From the NCBI GenBank assembly GCA_947503365.1, contig CANNDT010000006.1:19871-83870 (forward strand): a DNA stretch of 64,000 bases, written 5' to 3'. A program made the position numbers and the translations under genes. The notes under the pieces are model-generated. The model was not told the DNA's origin and ran no database searches. It saw only the letters and a program-made list of their open reading frames with translations. The DNA comes from CANNDT01 sp945876205. GTDB taxonomy: Bacteria > Acidobacteriota > Vicinamibacteria > Vicinamibacterales > UBA2999. Below are positions 8,555 through 16,539 of the stretch, in pieces. The stretch's first letter is position 1. Each line of letters opens with the position of its first letter.

Positions 8555-10042
8555 GTGCTGGTCCAGTTCGCCCTAATCGCCTTCGCGCTGTGCGGGTTGC
8601 TCTCCCTGGCTGTGGACATCGGCTACGCGAGGCTCACTCAGGGGCAGATGCAGAGCGCCGCCGATGCCGCGGCGCTCGAGGGACTGCGGCAGCGCGACGT
8701 CGGCGTGCGCAATCCGGTGACCGGCGTGACCGTCAACGATCCGTTCGCGAGCGATTGCCTGCGCCGCGCGGCGGCCAATCGCATGATCCGGCGGACGTTC
8801 GACGACAACCTCGATCCGATCGAGGGCGATGCCAACTATCAGTTCGGCGCGGGCCCGGTTCTCGATCTCACCGAGGGCGTCACGAGCGTCCACGCGCTGC
8901 AGACGATCAGCGTGCCCGAGACGCACGTCTATAAGCCTGACCCGCAACTCAATCAACAGAACCAGGTCTACGGCGACATGGTCAGCGGACGGTTCTGCTA
9001 CACGTCCGATCCCGTGCCGTCCGAGGGCGGGACCTACGAGTTGCAGGACCTTGTCTGTGACGAGCCGCAGCGTGGCAGCGGCATCTATTCACGAAACGAC
9101 TTCAATCCAAACCTGACGGCGCCCGGGCCGCCAGCGGCGCTCAGCGAATGTCCGGCGCCCGATGACGTGCCGCCCACGCCGTGGCCGCTTGGCGGCACCG
9201 GATCGCTGGCCTCGGTGGACGACAGCGCATTTCTCGTGCGGTTGCGCCGGTCAAACGATTTCCAGGATCTCAACGAACAGATGGAACCGAGCGTGGGTTC
9301 GAGCGGACCCTCGCTGCCGCTGACGTTTGGCAAGGGCACCACGATTCACGGCGACAATCCGGACTCGGATTATTCGGTGCGCCGCGACGGCCTGACGGTG
9401 CGCGCGACCGCGATTGCCGACGTCAGGCCCGCCCTGCATCTCGGGGTTCCGCAAACCAACCTGACGCCGAGTCTCACGCCGTTCGTGCTGCTGGACACCT
9501 GCGTGCAGTCTCCGCCCGTGCCCCCCGGCGCCGCCGCGCCGGCGGTGCCTGCGGCCGTCACGATCGCGGTCACGATCAACCCGCTGACCGGCGTGATGAC
9601 GCGCGCGGCTCCCGCCGTGGGCCCGTGCGCGGCCAACACGGCGGTGGGCCGATTCGTCGCCACCGCGACGCTTCGCCGCGTCGGTCAGATGCCGCCTCTT
9701 GCGGGGGTGGCCACCCCGTGCGCGTCGGTTTCGGCTGCCTCGTTCACCAACCGATACGGCGCCGTGTATTCGCAGATGTCCGTCGGACCCAATCGGATCA
9801 TCGGGTTCTCGCGTATCAGTTTCACGCGCGTCGCCACCTGTCCCGCGAACGCGACGCTGCCCTATACCGCGACGATCACACGCCTGCCGTCGGCCGTCGC
9901 CGCGGCAAACGCGACGGCGATCCTGTCGACCGGCTTCGCCGCTGGCGTGCCGCCCGCGCTCGTTGGTGAGCTCGTGCAGAAGAACCTGCGCCGCACCGGC
10001 GTGGACTACGGTCCGGTGCTCGTCGCCGTCCTGGCCCGGTAG
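8555..10042 (+). CDS. tadG: TadG-like Flp pilus assembly protein
   Basis: The 495-residue product begins with a TadG/TadE-like membrane helix, LVQFALIAFALCGLLSLAVDIGYARL, followed at once by QGQMQSAADAAALEGLRQ, the signature of the Tad (PF13400-type) N-terminal domain. The long exported part has no domain I recognise and holds several Cys pairs. The only in-frame start before the helix is a GTG at 8555 because a TGA stands four codons upstream; as a result the usual short basic leader (RRERG) is missing, and the cytoplasmic side is a single residue. A small 5' lesion or a sequencing error in the leader is possible. It lies between cpaB (15-base gap) and cpaE (11-base gap). Confidence 0.82.
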   Translation: MLVQFALIAFALCGLLSLAVDIGYARLTQGQMQSAADAAALEGLRQRDVGVRNPVTGVTVNDPFASDCLRRAAANRMIRRTFDDNLDPIEGDANYQFGAGPVLDLTEGVTSVHALQTISVPETHVYKPDPQLNQQNQVYGDMVSGRFCYTSDPVPSEGGTYELQDLVCDEPQRGSGIYSRNDFNPNLTAPGPPAALSECPAPDDVPPTPWPLGGTGSLASVDDSAFLVRLRRSNDFQDLNEQMEPSVGSSGPSLPLTFGKGTTIHGDNPDSDYSVRRDGLTVRATAIADVRPALHLGVPQTNLTPSLTPFVLLDTCVQSPPVPPGAAAPAVPAAVTIAVTINPLTGVMTRAAPAVGPCAANTAVGRFVATATLRRVGQMPPLAGVATPCASVSAASFTNRYGAVYSQMSVGPNRIIGFSRISFTRVATCPANATLPYTATITRLPSAVAAANATAILSTGFAAGVPPALVGELVQKNLRRTGVDYGPVLVAVLAR

Positions 10043-10053
10043 GCCCCCGCATC

Positions 10054-11319
10054 ATGTTCAACCAGCACTCCAGCGACGCCGACAAGAGCCTGCGCGTATT
10101 GATCGTCGGCGGCGATCCCACGCTCGAGGAAGAATTCCGCAGCGCGCTGTCGCGTGTGCCGGATCGACAGGGGACGGTCTCCTACGTCGACACCTACCGT
10201 GACGCGGTGGACGTCGCGCGACGCCGCCAGCCGAACCTGATCGTCGTGGAGATCGACCGCAGCGCCAGCGACATCGGCGTGCTGGCGAAAGACCTGCTCG
10301 CGCAGGTGCCCGAGGCGGTGATCGCCGGCGCCTTCACACCGGATCATCTCGAGCACGGCCAGTCGGAAGGCGCGACGGTGATCGAGCTGTTGCGGGCGCA
10401 GGTCCGCGATTTCCTGCGCCGCCCGCTCTCGACGACCGAGCTGCGCGCGGTCCTCGATCGCCTGTTCTCACGCCTGCCCGGCACCGCGCCCACGGCCCAG
10501 GGCCGCGTCGCCGCGTTCATCAGCAACAAGGGCGGGGTCGGCAAGTCGATGCTGGCGGTGAACGTCGCCTGCGCCCTGGCGCTTCGGCATCCTGACGAGG
10601 TGCTGCTGATCGACACTTCGCTGCAGCTCGGCACCTGTTCGATGCTGCTCGACCTCACGCCCACCACCAGCATCGTCGACGCGATTCGCGAGCGGGATCG
10701 CCTCGACAAGACGCTGCTGCGTCACCTGACGCTCAGGCACGGCACCGGATTGCGCCTGCTGGCGGCGCCGACCGATGCGCTCGAAGGTGCGGAGGTGGAC
10801 GATGAGGCGATCTCGCGCATCATCAACATGGCGCGCCGTTCGTTCAACTACGTGATCATCGACACGTGTCCGATGCTCGACAGCGTGCTGATGGCGATTC
10901 TCGACGTGGCCGACGTCGCCTTCATCGTCACGCAGGGGCTGGCGCCGGCTGTTGCGGGCATCGCGCGGCTGCTGCCAGTACTCGAAGGGCTCGGCCTGCC
11001 GGCGTCGCGGCAGCGCCTCGTGCTGAACTACAACTACAAGCCGTTCCTCGGCAACCTGCAGCCGGCCGACATCGCCAACCGTCTCGAGCGCACGGTGGAC
11101 TACGTCGTGCCGTACGAAAAGGGCGTGCTGACGTCGATGAACACGGGCAGCCCGCAGATCCTGCATACCAGACGATGGGACCGCTTCGGGCGCGAGATCA
11201 ACCGTCTCGTCCAGGATCTCGACACGTGGACGCCGCAGATGGCCAAGGACTCGCCTCCACCGCACGCCTCCGCCGAGCGCCGTGCGAATCCAGTCGAACA
11301 GCAGAAGGAGTGGTCGTGA
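10054..11319 (+). CDS. cpaE: CpaE/TadZ-like pilus assembly ATPase
   Basis: A ParA/MinD-family ATPase that positions the Tad machine at the cell pole in characterised relatives. Residues 1-130 form a receiver-like domain (RVLIVGGDPTLEEEF; PNLIVVEIDRS) of the atypical kind found in CpaE. The ATPase domain follows with a deviant Walker A (SNKGGVGKSMLAVNVA, about residues 152-167), LLIDTSLQLG as the switch region and YVIIDTCPMLDSVLMAIL as Walker B region. Length 421 is normal. The C-terminal 30 residues are proline-rich and charged. The stop overlaps the GTG of cpaF. Confidence 0.88.
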   Translation: MFNQHSSDADKSLRVLIVGGDPTLEEEFRSALSRVPDRQGTVSYVDTYRDAVDVARRRQPNLIVVEIDRSASDIGVLAKDLLAQVPEAVIAGAFTPDHLEHGQSEGATVIELLRAQVRDFLRRPLSTTELRAVLDRLFSRLPGTAPTAQGRVAAFISNKGGVGKSMLAVNVACALALRHPDEVLLIDTSLQLGTCSMLLDLTPTTSIVDAIRERDRLDKTLLRHLTLRHGTGLRLLAAPTDALEGAEVDDEAISRIINMARRSFNYVIIDTCPMLDSVLMAILDVADVAFIVTQGLAPAVAGIARLLPVLEGLGLPASRQRLVLNYNYKPFLGNLQPADIANRLERTVDYVVPYEKGVLTSMNTGSPQILHTRRWDRFGREINRLVQDLDTWTPQMAKDSPPPHASAERRANPVEQQKEWS

Positions 11320-12752
11320 GCGACAGGCGCGACGACCTCATCAGCGCCCTCGATCGCCGGCGGCTCTCCCGGCCCTCGGGCGACGCCGCCGCGCGGTTGA
11401 AGACCGTTGCGGCGAAGGGTAATCGCCTGGCGGGTGAAGAGGAGAGTCCGGTCGTCAAGATCGGCAAGCCGAGCGGACGCAGCGATTACCTCACGGTGAA
11501 AGCGGCGCTGCAGGCACGGCTGCTCGACGAAATCGGCGAGCGTGGCCTGCTCGAGACCGAAGGCGTCGACGTGGCAGCGGCGGTGCATGAGTTTGCCGCG
11601 CGCGCGATCGCGTCGGAGGACGTCGGGCTCAACGAAGTCGAGCGCATCCGGCTGGCCGAGGAGCTGACCGACGAGACGATCGGCATGGGTCCGCTGGCGC
11701 CGCTCCTGGCCGATCCCGCCGTCAGCGACATTCTCGTGAACGCGCCGGACCAGGTGTACGTCGAGCGGTTCGGCCGCCTCGAACGCACCGATGTTCGCTT
11801 CCGTGACACCGAGCACATCGTGCGCGTGATCGAGCGCATCGCGGCGCGCGTCGGCCGCCGCATCGACACCGCTTCGCCGATGGCCGACCTGCGCTTGCCG
11901 GACGGGAGCCGCGTCAACGCCACGCTGCCGCCGGTGACCCTCGACAGTCCGACCATCTCGATCCGCCGCTTTGGCCGCCGGCGGCTGCGGCGTGACGATC
12001 TGCTGACGATCGGGACGCTCTCGCCCGAGATGCTGGAGTTTCTCGTCTTCGCCGTGCGCGCGCGCAAGAATATCCTCGTCTCGGGCGGCACCGGCGCCGG
12101 CAAATCGACGCTGCTGAGCGTACTGGCCGAAGCCATTCCCGACACCGAGCGCATTATCACCATCGAAGACACCGCCGAGCTCAGTCTCGACCAGGAGCAC
12201 GTCGTCCGCATGGAAACGCGGCCGGTCAACATCGAAGGGCGGGGCCGGATCCTCGCGCGAGACCTGCTGGTCAACGCGCTCCGCATGCGGCCCGATCGCA
12301 TCATCGTCGGCGAAGTGCGCGGCGCCGAAGCGCTCGACATGCTGCAGGCGCTCAACACCGGCCACGACGGCGGCCTTGGAACCATCCACGCCAACTCGAC
12401 GCGGGACGCGCTGGCGCGACTCGAGACGATGGTGCTGATGGCGGGCATCGAGCTGCCGTCGCGCGCCGTCCGGGAGCAGATCGTCTCGGCGATTCACCTC
12501 ATCGTGCAGGTCCGCCGCTACGACGACGGCGTCCGCCGGATCGAATCGGTGGCCGAGATCACCGGCATCGAGGGTGCGACGCCGCAGATGCAGGAGCTCT
12601 TCGCGTTCCGGCGACGGGGCAAGCACGGACGCAAGGTCATCGGCCACTTCACGGCCACGGGCGTGATCCCACGCATGGTCGAGGACCTGCGCGAAGAGGG
12701 CGTCCTGGTGCCGTCGGCGCTCTTCCAGCGAACAGAGGATCCTGACCAGTGA
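11316..12752 (+). CDS. cpaF: Tad pilus assembly ATPase CpaF/TadA
   Basis: The secretion ATPase that powers Flp pilus assembly at the cytoplasmic face. The 478-residue protein has the helical N-domain ending ELTDETIGMGPLAPLL, the PilT/VirB11 middle domain (DILVNAPDQVYVERFG; RLPDGSRVNATLPP), Walker A SGGTGAGKSTLLS, the Asp box IEDTAELSL, Walker B PDRIIVGEVRGAEALDML and the His box TGHDGGLGTIHANS. The GTG at 11316 is chosen because it overlaps the cpaE stop (GTGA) and gives a start typical for the family; the frame is open far upstream but only as an antiparallel shadow of cpaE. The stop overlaps the GTG of tadB. Confidence 0.93.
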   Translation: MSDRRDDLISALDRRRLSRPSGDAAARLKTVAAKGNRLAGEEESPVVKIGKPSGRSDYLTVKAALQARLLDEIGERGLLETEGVDVAAAVHEFAARAIASEDVGLNEVERIRLAEELTDETIGMGPLAPLLADPAVSDILVNAPDQVYVERFGRLERTDVRFRDTEHIVRVIERIAARVGRRIDTASPMADLRLPDGSRVNATLPPVTLDSPTISIRRFGRRRLRRDDLLTIGTLSPEMLEFLVFAVRARKNILVSGGTGAGKSTLLSVLAEAIPDTERIITIEDTAELSLDQEHVVRMETRPVNIEGRGRILARDLLVNALRMRPDRIIVGEVRGAEALDMLQALNTGHDGGLGTIHANSTRDALARLETMVLMAGIELPSRAVREQIVSAIHLIVQVRRYDDGVRRIESVAEITGIEGATPQMQELFAFRRRGKHGRKVIGHFTATGVIPRMVEDLREEGVLVPSALFQRTEDPDQ

Positions 12753-13606
12753 CGCTGGCGGTTCTCGTCGCAGTGCTCGGGACCGGACTGCTGTACGTGC
12801 TGTACGGACAGCACGCGCGGCGTCTGGCCGACGAGCGGCTTGCCGCGATGATCGGTACGGCCGACATTCCCGAGACTCGCCAGGAGCCGAAGCGACGAAT
12901 CCGGGCGTTTCCGCCTCGCTATCGGTTTGCTCCGCTCGCCGCCGGTGTCGCCACGACCTTCATCCTGTGGTTGGTCATCGGGTTGCCCGTGGAAATCGGC
13001 ATCGCCTTCGGCGTGCTCGCCGGCGTGCTCGCGCACCTGATCGAGGATTTCCGCGGCGAGCAGCAGGCGGCGGCGATCGAGTCGCAACTCGCCGCGGCGA
13101 TCTACCTGATGGTCGGATCGCTCCGCGCCGGCGCCAGCCTGCTGGCCGCGTTTGATTCGGCGCTCGAGGAAGTTGGTCCACCGCTTCGGCCGTACTTCCA
13201 GGAGGTGGCCGGACGCATCCGGCTCGGCGACGACCCCCGCGCCGCGGTCAGCGATCTGCAAGTGCACGTGCCGCTCGAGACGTTCAGGCTCTTTGCGACG
13301 TCGCTGTCGATTCACTGGGAGGTCGGCGGCAGTCTCGCGACGACGCTCTCGACCGTCGGCCAGACGGTGCGCGACCGTATCGAGCTGTCGCGGCGCGTAC
13401 GTGCACAGGGCGTCGAATCGCACGCGTCGGTCGCCGTCGTCCTCGGCATCGCCTACGTGCTCGCGTTCCTGATGTGGCGGTCGAATCCGGATCGGCTCGA
13501 AGCGTTCGTCAGCACCGGCATCGGCACCGGGATCGTCGCCGTCGTCATCCTGCTGCAGGCGATTGGCCTGCTCTGGATGGCCAGGCTGAACAAGAGCACG
13601 TTTTGA
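12749..13606 (+). CDS. tadB: Type II secretion F domain protein TadB
   Basis: Inner-membrane platform protein of the Tad pilus. The 285-residue protein has an N-terminal helix, a second helix pair around residues 65-100, then the cytoplasmic GspF-type domain (AAIYLMVGSLRAGASLLAAFDSA; TFRLFATSLSIHWEVGGSLA) and two C-terminal helices (VAVVLGIAYVLAFLMW; GIVAVVILLQAIGLLWM). Like other TadB proteins it pairs with TadC encoded next. GTG start overlapping the cpaF stop. Confidence 0.88.
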   Translation: MTLAVLVAVLGTGLLYVLYGQHARRLADERLAAMIGTADIPETRQEPKRRIRAFPPRYRFAPLAAGVATTFILWLVIGLPVEIGIAFGVLAGVLAHLIEDFRGEQQAAAIESQLAAAIYLMVGSLRAGASLLAAFDSALEEVGPPLRPYFQEVAGRIRLGDDPRAAVSDLQVHVPLETFRLFATSLSIHWEVGGSLATTLSTVGQTVRDRIELSRRVRAQGVESHASVAVVLGIAYVLAFLMWRSNPDRLEAFVSTGIGTGIVAVVILLQAIGLLWMARLNKSTF

Positions 13607-13619
13607 AAGGCATTCCGCA

Positions 13620-14531
13620 TTGGCGAATCTGATCGCGTTCCTCGTCGTCACGTCGATCGTCGTCGTGGCCTCGGTGATGGGCCGGAGCTGGAGCGTGCGG
13701 CGCCGCGCGCTGATCCGCCTGTACGCGGTGGACGATCGCCGCACGCCGACCGGCGCCCGGTCGTCGACGCGCGACACGGCGCTCGGGCGATGGCTGGCGA
13801 GCGCGGGTTATCGCAAACCGAACGCGCAAACCGTGTTTGTCGCTGCCACGATCGCCGCGGTCGTCGCGGGCATCGCGGTCAGCCAGATCTACCGCGTGGT
13901 CTTCTTCAGGCCGCTGCTGGTTGCGATCTCGAATGTGCCGGGCAGTGCCGGCGACATGCTGGCGCTGGCGCTGCAAGGCGGTCCGTGGATTCTCTTCGTC
14001 ATCACGGCGATGTTGCCCGCGATCGCGGTGCGAACGAAGCGCCGATCGCGCGTGCTGGCCATCGAGCAGGACCTGCCGCTGGCGCTGGAGCTCTTTGCGA
14101 CGATGGCCGAGGCCGGGCTCGGCTTCGACGCGGCGCTCGCCAAGATCGTGCGCGCGCAGGGAAGCGATCGCCCACTGGTCTCCGAGTTCGTCAACTTTCA
14201 GCACGACATGCTCGCGGGGATGTCGCGTACCCAGGCGCTGCGTCAGCTTGCGCGCCGCATCGACATCCCCTCGCTCACCAGCTTCACGTCGGCGCTGATT
14301 CAGGCGGAACAGATCGGGGCGAGCATGGCGGAAACGCTGCAGCACCAGGCGGTGGATCTCAGGCAGCGGCGTCGCGAAAACGCCCTGCTGCGCGCACAAG
14401 CGCTGCCGGTCAAGCTCGTGTTTCCGCTGGTCGTCTGCTTTCTGCCGGGCATCTTCGTGTCGACCCTGGCACCGGTGCTGTTCCAGATGGTGGAAGTCGC
14501 CAATGGTGTGCTGAGGTCTTCGGGACGATGA
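13620..14531 (+). CDS. tadC: Type II secretion F domain protein TadC
   Basis: Second inner-membrane platform subunit of the Tad pilus, 303 residues. An N-terminal helix is followed by a basic loop, two further helices (residues 75-95 and 115-140), the GspF domain (LPLALELFATMAEAGLGFDAALAKI; SLTSFTSALIQAEQIGASMAETL) and a C-terminal helix (LVFPLVVCFLPGIFVSTLAPVL). The start is a TTG 13 bases after tadB preceded by GAAAGG. The stop forms an ATGA overlap with the next gene. Confidence 0.88.
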   Translation: MANLIAFLVVTSIVVVASVMGRSWSVRRRALIRLYAVDDRRTPTGARSSTRDTALGRWLASAGYRKPNAQTVFVAATIAAVVAGIAVSQIYRVVFFRPLLVAISNVPGSAGDMLALALQGGPWILFVITAMLPAIAVRTKRRSRVLAIEQDLPLALELFATMAEAGLGFDAALAKIVRAQGSDRPLVSEFVNFQHDMLAGMSRTQALRQLARRIDIPSLTSFTSALIQAEQIGASMAETLQHQAVDLRQRRRENALLRAQALPVKLVFPLVVCFLPGIFVSTLAPVLFQMVEVANGVLRSSGR

Positions 14532-15232
14532 TTCGACACTCCCTCATAACTGCCGCGTGCCTCATGGCGACGACGGCGTGCGCGACCAACCCGGTGCTGC
14601 GTCAGCAGTGCTACAACCCCGACGTCCGGCTGGCCAGGCTCCTGCAGCCGTATCAGGAGCTGCGCGCGAAAGACTGCACGGTGGAGGAGAGCATCGATCG
14701 CGGCGGCGCCGAGTGCGATCGCCTCGAGCGCGAGATCGCCACGCTTGGCGTCATTTGCGCGGCGCACGCGCCGACGCTGATGGCCAACGCCGTCATCGCC
14801 TACGACAAGCAGCGGCCGGCAGATGCGCAGCAGATGCTTGACGTGATCCTCTCGCAGCCGCACGGCTATCCGGACGCAGCCGTGCTCAGGGCGCGGATTG
14901 CGATCGAGGAGGGCAACGTGCCGTTCGCTCAGCGCCTGCTCCTTCAGCAGATCAAGCTCGTGCCCGATCATGCCGGCCTGCACGAAACCTACGCCGCGGC
15001 GCTCTACCTGGGTGGAAAGATGACTGAGGCGAGAGGCGAGCTGTCGATGGCCGGACTGCTGGGTGCGCCGCGGTGGCGGATTGCCTATCACCTTGGCCTG
15101 ATCGAAGAAGCCCTGGGACTGGGCGTCGAAGCGAGCCGGTTCTATGCCGAAGCGCTGCAGGGCAATCCCGGCTGGGGGCCGGCAGACTCCCGTCTCAAGG
15201 CGTTGCGCGCGAGAGGCACCGCCGCTCCCTGA
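14528..15232 (+). CDS. tadD: TadD-like TPR lipoprotein
   Basis: The 234-residue product has a short signal peptide ending in a loose lipobox (MATTAC, Cys at about 18) and three or so tetratricopeptide-like helical pairs from about residue 80 (AVIAYDKQRPADAQQMLDVIL; AVLRARIAIEEGNVPFAQRLL; AAALYLGGKMTEARGELSMAG). TadD lipoproteins act as pilotins or scaffolds for the Tad secretin, and the position as last gene of this Tad operon supports that role. The start at 14528 overlaps the tadC stop (ATGA). The lipobox is not perfect (Thr at -3), so lipidation is likely rather than certain. Confidence 0.78.
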   Translation: MIRHSLITAACLMATTACATNPVLRQQCYNPDVRLARLLQPYQELRAKDCTVEESIDRGGAECDRLEREIATLGVICAAHAPTLMANAVIAYDKQRPADAQQMLDVILSQPHGYPDAAVLRARIAIEEGNVPFAQRLLLQQIKLVPDHAGLHETYAAALYLGGKMTEARGELSMAGLLGAPRWRIAYHLGLIEEALGLGVEASRFYAEALQGNPGWGPADSRLKALRARGTAAP

Positions 15233-15262
15233 TCCCTGCCCCCTGCCCCCTGACCCCTGATT
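15228..15262. repeat. CCCCTG heptamer-type simple repeat
   Basis: The gap between the convergent tadD and PKD genes is filled by tandem imperfect heptamers: CCCTGAT, CCCTGCC, CCCTGCC, CCCTGAC, CCCTGAT. It starts within the last codons of tadD (its TGA is part of the repeat), so the array may have shifted the 3' end of the gene. Confidence 0.6.
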
Positions 15263-15263
15263 T

Positions 15264-16454
15264 CTATTCCGCCGGAGTCGCGACGGTCACCGTCTTCGAC
15301 GTCGTCTGCGTCTGCCCGCCGGAGTTCGCGACGGTCAACGTCACGGTGTACGTCCTCGCCGCGCTGTAGACGTGGGTCGGCGTCACGCCTGACCCCCGGG
15401 TGCCGTCCCCGAAGTCCCACGTATACGTTCCACTGGTCACCGTCGAGGACGAGGCATTGAAGAACACGGTGTCGTCGGGATGCGGATCGGTGGGGGAGAA
15501 GACGAAGTTCGCCGACCCGGCCGGGAGCGTCGTGGAGATCGTGATCTGCTGTGACGTCGTGGCGGTCAGGCCTGTGTCGCTGGTGACGGAGAGCCTGATC
15601 GCGAACGTCCCGCCCCGCGTGTAGCGGTGGGTCGTGGACATCCCGGTGCCGGTGGTTCCGTCGCCAAAGTCCCACGCGTACGTCCCGCCCTGTGCCGGAG
15701 CGCCCGGCGCCGGGAACGGGTTGCCAGGTCCGCCGGGGATGGGCGTGGCGTTCGCCGTAAAGATCACATCCTGGTTGATCGCCGGTGCTCTCGGCGAGAA
15801 CGTGAAGTTCGCCGTGGCCGCGGGCAGCGTCGTCGAGACCGTGATCGTCCGGGACGACGACGCGGTGGCCCGGTTGTCGCTGGTCACCGTCAGGGTGACA
15901 GTGAAGGTGCCTCCGCGCGCGTAGCGGTGCGTCGTGGTGACACCCGAGCCTGGCGTGGTCTGGTCGCCAAAGTCCCACGCGTAGGTCGGATTGCTCCCCG
16001 TCGAGGTTGACGCGTTGAACGATACGTCCTGGTTGATGGTGGGATTGGTCGGCGAGTTGGTAAACCGGGCTACGGTCGGGGTGCTGCTCGGAAAGTCGTC
16101 GACGGTGAACGAGACGTATGTCGCCGTGCCTTGCGACAGCGTGACGCTCTTCTCGGTCGAGAGCATGCCGGACCTGGTATCCCGTGCCGTGAAGGTGACG
16201 TCCGCCCGCGGCGTGGGTGCGACGCCGTTGTTGAAGACGTTGCCGCCCGACTCCTGGAGCGTGAGGCTGAATGACTGGGTCTGCCCCGCGGCGACTTCGC
16301 CCACCGCGTTGCCGTTGGCTAACGCCTGAATCGCGTTGGCCGTCCGGTTGACCACGATCACCGGAAAGTCCGATTCGTACTTGCCGGTACACCCAGACAG
16401 CACGAGCGCCGCGAGCACTCCGACAGCACGAAGACGCGCAGAGGAGAAGAACAT
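15264..16454 (-). CDS. Lipoprotein with three PKD domains
   Basis: A surface or periplasmic lipoprotein of 396 residues. The signal peptide ends in a good lipobox (LVLSGC, Cys at about 21). A beta-rich N-terminal domain (residues 30-125, VIVVNRTANAIQAL ... ATYVSFTVDDF) is followed by three PKD repeats, each with the signature AWDFGDQTT, AWDFGDGTTG and TWDFGDGTRG and ending in TVTLTV-like strands. PKD domains are Ig-like folds for protein or polysaccharide contacts. No catalytic domain is attached, so an adhesive or scaffold role is likely. Start at 16454 was chosen by the signal peptide; longer readings run into the divergent gene. It may be functionally linked to the pilus operon only by position. 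Confidence 0.82.
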   Translation of the reverse strand: MFFSSARLRAVGVLAALVLSGCTGKYESDFPVIVVNRTANAIQALANGNAVGEVAAGQTQSFSLTLQESGGNVFNNGVAPTPRADVTFTARDTRSGMLSTEKSVTLSQGTATYVSFTVDDFPSSTPTVARFTNSPTNPTINQDVSFNASTSTGSNPTYAWDFGDQTTPGSGVTTTHRYARGGTFTVTLTVTSDNRATASSSRTITVSTTLPAATANFTFSPRAPAINQDVIFTANATPIPGGPGNPFPAPGAPAQGGTYAWDFGDGTTGTGMSTTHRYTRGGTFAIRLSVTSDTGLTATTSQQITISTTLPAGSANFVFSPTDPHPDDTVFFNASSSTVTSGTYTWDFGDGTRGSGVTPTHVYSAARTYTVTLTVANSGGQTQTTSKTVTVATPAE

Positions 16455-16539
16455 GGGATGCCCAGATTCTACGATCGATCGCGGCCGGCCGTGCTTGACA
16501 ATTGCGAGGGGCTGCATCACCCTGCCGCGAGATGTGCTT

